A DNA stretch of 64,000 nt from Hymenobacter edaphi (GTDB taxonomy: Bacteria > Bacteroidota > Bacteroidia > Cytophagales > Hymenobacteraceae), in contig NZ_QHKM01000007.1 of NCBI RefSeq assembly GCF_003258365.1, forward strand, positions 62,001 through 126,000, given 5' to 3'. The notes beneath the pieces are model-generated. The model had not been told where the DNA came from, did no database searches, and saw nothing but the letters and a program-made list of their open reading frames with translations. The position numbers and the translations under genes were made by a program. Shown here piece after piece: positions 59,879-64,000 of the stretch (the stretch's first letter is position 1; each line of letters opens with the position of its first letter).

Positions 59879-60949
59879 TTAGCCCTGCTGAATAGTGGAT
59901 ACCTCGGGGGCCACGGTGAGCCGGGCCATAAACACCAGGGCCTCCTGGTAGCGGCTGCGCAATTCCTGGTACTGCTGCCAGGCGGCCGTGCGGTCGGGGC
60001 GCAGCGGCAGGGCGCAGGCGGCCAGCTGGTCGAGGATGTCGTCGAAGCTGGCCCGGTCGATGTGCTGCGCCCGGCCGGCATGGGCGGCCAGCGGGCCCTG
60101 CCGCGGCGGCGTGCTGCGTACGTTCACTTCAAAATAGCGGTGCACCCGGTTCAGGGCCAGGCAGCCGGCTTTGAAGCAGATTTCCATCTGCGGGCTGCGG
60201 GGCTGCTCCACGGCGCTGAACACCAGCGCCGCCGCGTCGAGGATGATGCCGGCGGTGCTCACCCAGGAGCGGCCGGGCTGGGGCGAGCGGAAAAACGAGA
60301 GGATGGGCAGGGAAGTGTGGCTTTCCTCGATTTCCACGAACCACTCTTCCCAGCGCATCCACGGCTCGTCGTGGTAGAGCCGTTCGGCCCCGTACAGCCA
60401 CTCGACCAGGGCCGTGGCCGAGCTGGGCGAACCGGCCCGCAGCTCCAGGCGGGCCACCACCAGCTCGCGCCGCGAAAACGACTGGTAAATGGTGGGCAGG
60501 TAGGAAATCAGCAGCGTGAGCAGCAGCAGCCCCAGCGCCGCCTCGGAGTACGACAGCGCCGTGGCCGCCACGCCGTGGGTGGGCTCCTCCGAGCCGAGCG
60601 TGAGCAGGGAGCTGCCGCTGATGCGGTAGCAGCGAAACCAGTGGCCCTCATCCAGCCCCCAGAAAATGCCCGTGTAGGCCAACGACAGCAGGGCCAGCCA
60701 GAAAATGGGCAGCGCCACCAAGGCTACCGGGGCGAAGAGGGCCAGCACCCGGTCGCGCTGGCCGTAGGTAACCGTGCGGGCCGCCAGCTGATTGAAGATC
60801 CAGCGGAAGCCCTGAAACAGCCACCCGTTGAGCCGAACCGACTCGTTGCGCGGCAGCACAAACGAGCGGATGGCGGCCGACAAGGTCAGCACGACCAGCA
60901 GCAGCCCGGCCAGCAGCACCGCTCCGCGTAACAATAAGTCCCAGGACAT
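59879..60949 (-). CDS. Membrane protein with pore-loop-like segment
   Basis: A 356-aa membrane protein I cannot name with certainty. It has an N-terminal helix (about 6-27), a second hydrophobic stretch (about 68-92), a short hydrophobic loop ISGSSLLTLGSEEPT (about 109-123) and a further helix (about 132-150), then a soluble C-terminal half with helices. The arrangement helix, re-entrant loop, helix and the sequence SLLTLGS recall the pore module of two-helix potassium channels, but the canonical TxGYG filter is missing. It may be a degenerate channel or an unrelated fold. Upstream of the giant adhesin gene on the same strand, not clearly cotranscribed. Confidence 0.6.
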   Translation of the reverse strand: MSWDLLLRGAVLLAGLLLVVLTLSAAIRSFVLPRNESVRLNGWLFQGFRWIFNQLAARTVTYGQRDRVLALFAPVALVALPIFWLALLSLAYTGIFWGLDEGHWFRCYRISGSSLLTLGSEEPTHGVAATALSYSEAALGLLLLTLLISYLPTIYQSFSRRELVVARLELRAGSPSSATALVEWLYGAERLYHDEPWMRWEEWFVEIEESHTSLPILSFFRSPQPGRSWVSTAGIILDAAALVFSAVEQPRSPQMEICFKAGCLALNRVHRYFEVNVRSTPPRQGPLAAHAGRAQHIDRASFDDILDQLAACALPLRPDRTAAWQQYQELRSRYQEALVFMARLTVAPEVSTIQQG

Positions 60950-61116
60950 CAGGCGGAAAGCGGGCTAAGGCGTGGCGGCATACAACGTTCTACGGCCCGG
61001 GCGCCCCACTGTTGAGCAGCAGGTACTTATCCCCCGAAGATGTGAGGCGCCGGGCGGGGCTTTGGCCTGGTGCTTGTTGCCACCGCTCCTACCAACGAAA
61101 ACAAACGACTACCCCT

Positions 61117-61908
61117 ATGAACCGCTTCCTGACCTTCGCCTTGCCACGCCCTGCGCTGCTGCTGGGCGGCGCCTTGCTGGCCCTGACCAGCTGCTCCACC
61201 ACCAGCCGCATTTCCATGCAGGTGCCGGCCCAGCTGTCGGCCGCGGCGCCGCTGCCCGTCACCGGCAAGCAGGGCTTCCGGCACAGCTACCAGTTCGGCG
61301 AGTTTGCCACCGCCCAGGTCAAGCAGGGCTGGTTTAGCACCGCGGCGTGGTCGTGGGGCAATGCCGCCGGCGGCTGGCTGCCCGCGCCGGTGTGGTTTGA
61401 TCAAACCCGCGCCCGGCAGAAAAGCTCGTTCACCATGCAGCCGGTGGGTGGCACCGCCTGGGAGGCCCAGTGCGCCTTCTTCGCTCACAGCGACGATTTG
61501 CGCCTCAGCCCCACGCCCAACAGCAACGTCGGCGTGACCCTGTTCAGCGAGGAGCTGTACAGCAGCATTATCAAGGCGCCGAACCAGCCCACCTGGCAGC
61601 TGATTCTGGAAAGCAAAAACCAGCTCGGCGACCGGCCCCAATTCGCCCGCGGCACGCTCTCCAACGGCGACTCGGTGCTGCAGGTGCGCCCCATTGCCCA
61701 GCTGCTGCGCCGCGACGGCCGGCCCATGACCCTGCCCTTCGGCGTGCCCGTCGGCTACGAGTTTGCCCGCCCCGACGGCTCGGTGGTAGCCGCCGTGGAG
61801 CTGATGGGCCGCGGCCGGGTGTGGGTGGCGCCCACGCTCACGCCCGCCGTGAAAGGCCCGGTGGCCGCCGCCCTCACAGCCATGCTGATTCACCAGCAGC
61901 GCATGTAA
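61117..61908 (+). CDS. Lipoprotein of unknown function
   Basis: A 263-aa lipoprotein. ATG 61117 begins MNRFLTFALPRPALLLGGAL and the lipobox LTSC puts the lipidated cysteine near residue 25; the in-frame ATG at 61012 adds an implausible tail. The mature part is beta-rich with no recognised domain (YQFGEFATAQVKQGWFST, AHSDDLRLSP, VGYEFARPDGSVVAAVE). No catalytic motif is visible. It is divergent from the membrane-protein gene and convergent with lutB, with a shared terminator. Confidence 0.72.
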   Translation: MNRFLTFALPRPALLLGGALLALTSCSTTSRISMQVPAQLSAAAPLPVTGKQGFRHSYQFGEFATAQVKQGWFSTAAWSWGNAAGGWLPAPVWFDQTRARQKSSFTMQPVGGTAWEAQCAFFAHSDDLRLSPTPNSNVGVTLFSEELYSSIIKAPNQPTWQLILESKNQLGDRPQFARGTLSNGDSVLQVRPIAQLLRRDGRPMTLPFGVPVGYEFARPDGSVVAAVELMGRGRVWVAPTLTPAVKGPVAAALTAMLIHQQRM

Positions 61909-61924
61909 CGGCGGCGCCCGGTAT

Positions 61925-61957
61925 GAAAAAAGCCGGAACTGCTTCCGGCCTTTTTTC
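61925..61957. terminator. Bidirectional terminator lipoprotein / lutB
   Basis: The stem aaaaaagccggaa / ttccggcctttttt (left arm 61925-61938, right arm 61943-61957, one bulged base, 4-nt loop) separates convergent genes and has T-runs on both strands. Confidence 0.88.
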
Positions 61958-61962
61958 GGGGT

Positions 61963-63345
61963 CTACTTTTTCGGGCGCTCCTTCCACTGCTGCCGGAACG
62001 ACTTCGGGGCCAGTTGAATGGCCTCGCGGCGCTTGCTCCAGCCTACCTGGCCCAGCAGGCGCTCCAGCACCCAGTTTTTGGCCGCGGTGGGGGCCAGGCT
62101 CCAGGTCCAGCGGTGCTTCATGCCGTAGAGCCAGAGCTTGATGCCGCGCTCCTCCTCCTTGTCGTTGAAGTGCTCTTTCACGGATTGCTGCCGGTTGAGC
62201 AGCAGGATGTTGTGAATCGGGATGCGCACCGGACACACCGAGGTGCAGGCCCCGCACAGCGACGAGGCGTAGCTCAGGTGCTTGTTGTCCTCGAAGCCGG
62301 CCAGGTGCGGGGTGATGACCGAGCCGATGGGCCCCGAGTAGGTGGCCTCGTAGGTGTGGCCGCCGATGTTTTTGTAGACCGGGCACACGTTCAGGCAGGC
62401 GCCGCAGCGGATGCACTGCAGGGCCTCGCGCTTGTCGGGCTGGGCGAGCAGGTTGGTGCGCCCGTTGTCGAGCAGCACCACGTACATTTCGTCGGGGCCG
62501 TCTTTTTCCAGCGGCTGGCGCGGGCCCAGGTACACCGTGTTGTACACCGTCAGCTGCTGGCCGGTGCCGCTGGTGCTCAGCAGGGGCCAGAACAGGTCCA
62601 GGTCCTGCAGCGAGGGAATCAGCTTTTCGATGCCGACCACCGCAATGTGGGTGCGCGGAAACGTGGCGGAGAGGCGGGCGTTGCCCTCGTTTTCGGTCAC
62701 GGCCACGCCGCCCACGTCGGCCACCAGGAAGTTGCCGCCCGTCACGCCCACTTCGGCCGCGGTGTACTTGCCGCGCAGCAGCTTGCGGGCCGTGGCCACC
62801 AGCTTCTGCGCGTCGTCGGTGGGCTCGATGTGCAGGTGCTTGACGAAGATGTCGGCAATGTCCTTCTTGCTCAGGTGCATGGCCGGCGTCACGATGTGGT
62901 AGGGCCGCTCGCCGTTGAGCTGCACGATGTACTCGCCCAGGTCCGTTTCCACCGATTCCACCCCGTTCTGCTCCAGGAAGTGGTTGAGGTGAATTTCCTC
63001 GGTGGTCATGCTCTTGGCCTTCACCACCGTGCGGGCCCGCTTGCGCGCCACGATCTTGCCGATTTCCGTCAGCGCCTCCTTCGCGTCCTGGGCCCAGATG
63101 ACCTTGCCGCCGCGCTTGGTGAAGTTTTCCTCCCACTGCAGCAGGTACTGGTCAAGATTGTTGACAATCTGTGACTTGCGATATGCGGCACGGGAGCGGG
63201 CCAATTCATGGTCGCGGTACCAGCCCAGGCCGGTCTGCACCGCCGCGTTGTACTTGCCGATGTTGAAGCGAATCTTGCGCCGGTGCTCCAGATCGAAGGC
63301 CTTCGAGTCGGAGTCGGTCAGAAACTGGGCGGATTTAGTAGTCAT
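61963..63345 (-). CDS. lutB: Lactate-utilisation iron-sulfur protein LutB-like
   Basis: LutB is the iron-sulfur electron-transfer subunit of the LutABC lactate dehydrogenase system. The 460-aa protein has the LUD domain in its first 290 residues (ARTVVKAKSMTTEEIHLN, EVGVTGGNFLVAD) and two [4Fe-4S] motifs: Cys311, 314, 317, 321 (CIRCGACLNVCPVYKNIGGH) and Cys364, 367, 371 (CGACTSVCPVRIP). The C-terminal tail WLYGMKHRWTWSLAP is usual. LutA and LutC are not visible here. The ATG overlaps an arm of repeat element E, whose four-helix-bundle gene lies just upstream, so transcription from the peptidase side would pass through that element. Confidence 0.9.
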   Translation of the reverse strand: MTTKSAQFLTDSDSKAFDLEHRRKIRFNIGKYNAAVQTGLGWYRDHELARSRAAYRKSQIVNNLDQYLLQWEENFTKRGGKVIWAQDAKEALTEIGKIVARKRARTVVKAKSMTTEEIHLNHFLEQNGVESVETDLGEYIVQLNGERPYHIVTPAMHLSKKDIADIFVKHLHIEPTDDAQKLVATARKLLRGKYTAAEVGVTGGNFLVADVGGVAVTENEGNARLSATFPRTHIAVVGIEKLIPSLQDLDLFWPLLSTSGTGQQLTVYNTVYLGPRQPLEKDGPDEMYVVLLDNGRTNLLAQPDKREALQCIRCGACLNVCPVYKNIGGHTYEATYSGPIGSVITPHLAGFEDNKHLSYASSLCGACTSVCPVRIPIHNILLLNRQQSVKEHFNDKEEERGIKLWLYGMKHRWTWSLAPTAAKNWVLERLLGQVGWSKRREAIQLAPKSFRQQWKERPKK

Positions 63346-63819
63346 TGCTGAATTGCTGCATTGTTGAATTGTTGACGCAAGTGGCCCAACGTCAAATTTT
63401 CAGCATATCGTCGGTGTAGCGGATCAGGCCGTTGAGGGCTTTGGGGAGGCGCTTTAGTTCGACAAAGAACGACTCGTATTGTTCGATGTCGAGCAACTGT
63501 CGCACTTTGGCCTTCTCATTCCAGTCCAGCGACTCATACATCGAACCCTGCGCGTAGCGGAAGAACTTGATCTTGTCGCGCTTCCCGTAGCGTCCGAAAC
63601 CCTCGGCAATGTTGGCCGAAATGCTGTCGACGCTGCGCACAAACTGCTGACCGATGGTGTCGCGGGCAAAGCTGTTCCAACTACCTACTGCCAGCCAAAC
63701 CCGGTTGCTGAGGGCAAAACTGATGCGGTAAGCCTCGATATCGTTCAGTCGTAGGAATTTACGCTCTTCCATCTGCATTGTCTGGATCAACAATTTAACA
63801 ATGCAGCAATTAAACAATT
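63343..63819. repeat. Intergenic inverted element with octamer arms carrying an S23 gene (locus E)
   Basis: Each arm is four 8-bp words: 63343-63374 on the plus strand (cattgctg, aattgctg and so on) and 63819-63788 on the minus strand. Word by word the arms agree at 28 of 32 positions; the second and fourth words are identical. The left arm begins on the lutB ATG and the right arm ends 3 bp from the M28 peptidase stop, so the element exactly fills the junction. Its 413-bp core contains the whole four-helix-bundle gene. It shares its 4 x 8 layout with locus C. Confidence 0.9.
63392..63772 (-). CDS. S23-type four-helix-bundle protein
   Basis: A 126-aa protein of the S23 / 23S rRNA intervening-sequence-protein family, a four-helix bundle related in fold to the Avd accessory protein of diversity-generating retroelements. 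It has the signature SISANIAEGFGR (residues 50-61) after GQQFVRSVD, KRDKIKFFRYAQGSMYESL and the C-terminal DDMLKI. ATG 63772 (MEERKF) matches the usual family start; ATG 63778 adds two residues, and the open frame continues to a TTG inside the repeat arm. No 23S rRNA gene is present, so this is a free-standing copy. It is enclosed by inverted octamer arms. The molecular function of free-standing copies is unknown. Confidence 0.9.
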   Translation of the reverse strand: MEERKFLRLNDIEAYRISFALSNRVWLAVGSWNSFARDTIGQQFVRSVDSISANIAEGFGRYGKRDKIKFFRYAQGSMYESLDWNEKAKVRQLLDIEQYESFFVELKRLPKALNGLIRYTDDMLKI

Positions 63820-63822
63820 ACA

Positions 63823-64000
63823 TCAGGGCTTGTTGGAATCGACGACGGGGCGCTGGTCCTGGTTGGCCAGCTCCCAGGCGGTGTAGAACACCAGCCGGGC
63901 GCGGTCGGCCAGCTTATCGAACTCAATCTTGTCCACGTCGTCGGTGGCCTTGTGGTAGTCCTGGTGCAGGCCGCTGGTGTAGAAGATGACCGGGATGCCG
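63823..64000 (-). CDS. M28-family peptidase, C-terminal part (runs off the window)
   Basis: Only the last 59 codons are in the window; the gene continues to the right. The sequence ends ...FYTSGLHQDYHKATDDVDKI, then FDKLADRARLVFYTAWELAN and VVDSNKP. The HQDYHKATD segment with its histidine is the last zinc-ligand region of M28 metallo-aminopeptidases, and the closing helix is typical of Bacteroidota members. The TGA stop at 63825-63823 lies 3 bp from repeat element E. Family is clear; specificity cannot be told from this fragment. Confidence 0.85.
   Translation of the reverse strand, partial: GIPVIFYTSGLHQDYHKATDDVDKIEFDKLADRARLVFYTAWELANQDQRPVVDSNKP

Overview
The window comes from a high-GC member of the Bacteroidota, most like Hymenobacter and its relatives. 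The reasons are the gliding/type IX secretion block gldKLMN, a PorW/SprE-type lipoprotein, six secreted proteins ending in type IX (T9SS) sorting domains, an ATP synthase cluster that stops at atpG without atpD/atpC, a PafA-type phosphatase and an S23-type four-helix-bundle gene. No rRNA, tRNA, CRISPR array, insertion sequence or prophage was seen.

Layout. 1-4.6 kb: gldK-gldL-gldM-gldN, the T9SS/gliding motor and outer-membrane ring, closed by a strong terminator. 4.7-12.2 kb (minus strand): uvrC, a class A penicillin-binding protein and porW/sprE. 12.4-18.5 kb: atpZ, an AtpI-like gene and atpB-E-F-H-A-G. 18.6-31 kb: four T9SS cargo proteins (two FG-GAP/VCBS paralogues, an M4 metalloprotease with seven TIG domains, an SBBP-repeat protein), interrupted by a small hypothetical gene and an XRE-type regulator with its own palindromic operator-like sites. 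31-41 kb: housekeeping and metabolic genes (HAD phosphatase, pafA, ppa, DUF6766, UbiA-like, NAD(P)HX repair, msrB, GNAT, L-serine dehydratase). 41.4-59.4 kb (minus strand): two very large T9SS adhesin-like proteins of 2,198 and 3,679 aa. 59.9-64 kb: a membrane protein, a lipoprotein, lutB, the S23 gene and the end of an M28 peptidase.

How it fits together: GldKLMN and PorW build and energise a secretion machine whose likely substrates (protease, propellers, giant beta-helix adhesins) lie in the same 60 kb.

Most unusual signal: five gene junctions (porW/PBP, atpF/atpH, atpA/atpG, DUF6766/UbiA-like, M28/lutB) carry elements built the same way. Two inverted arms, each a degenerate tandem array of 7-bp or 8-bp words, flank a short core and nearly fill the space between a stop codon and the next start. 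The typical arm is five heptamers (35 bp) or four octamers (32 bp). The word differs from locus to locus. At the last locus the core is a complete S23/Avd-like four-helix-bundle gene. I propose these are one family of intergenic elements, with the S23 gene as cargo or maker. A second oddity is a decayed copy of the atpG 3' end plus terminator on the far side of the first FG-GAP gene, which suggests how that gene arrived.
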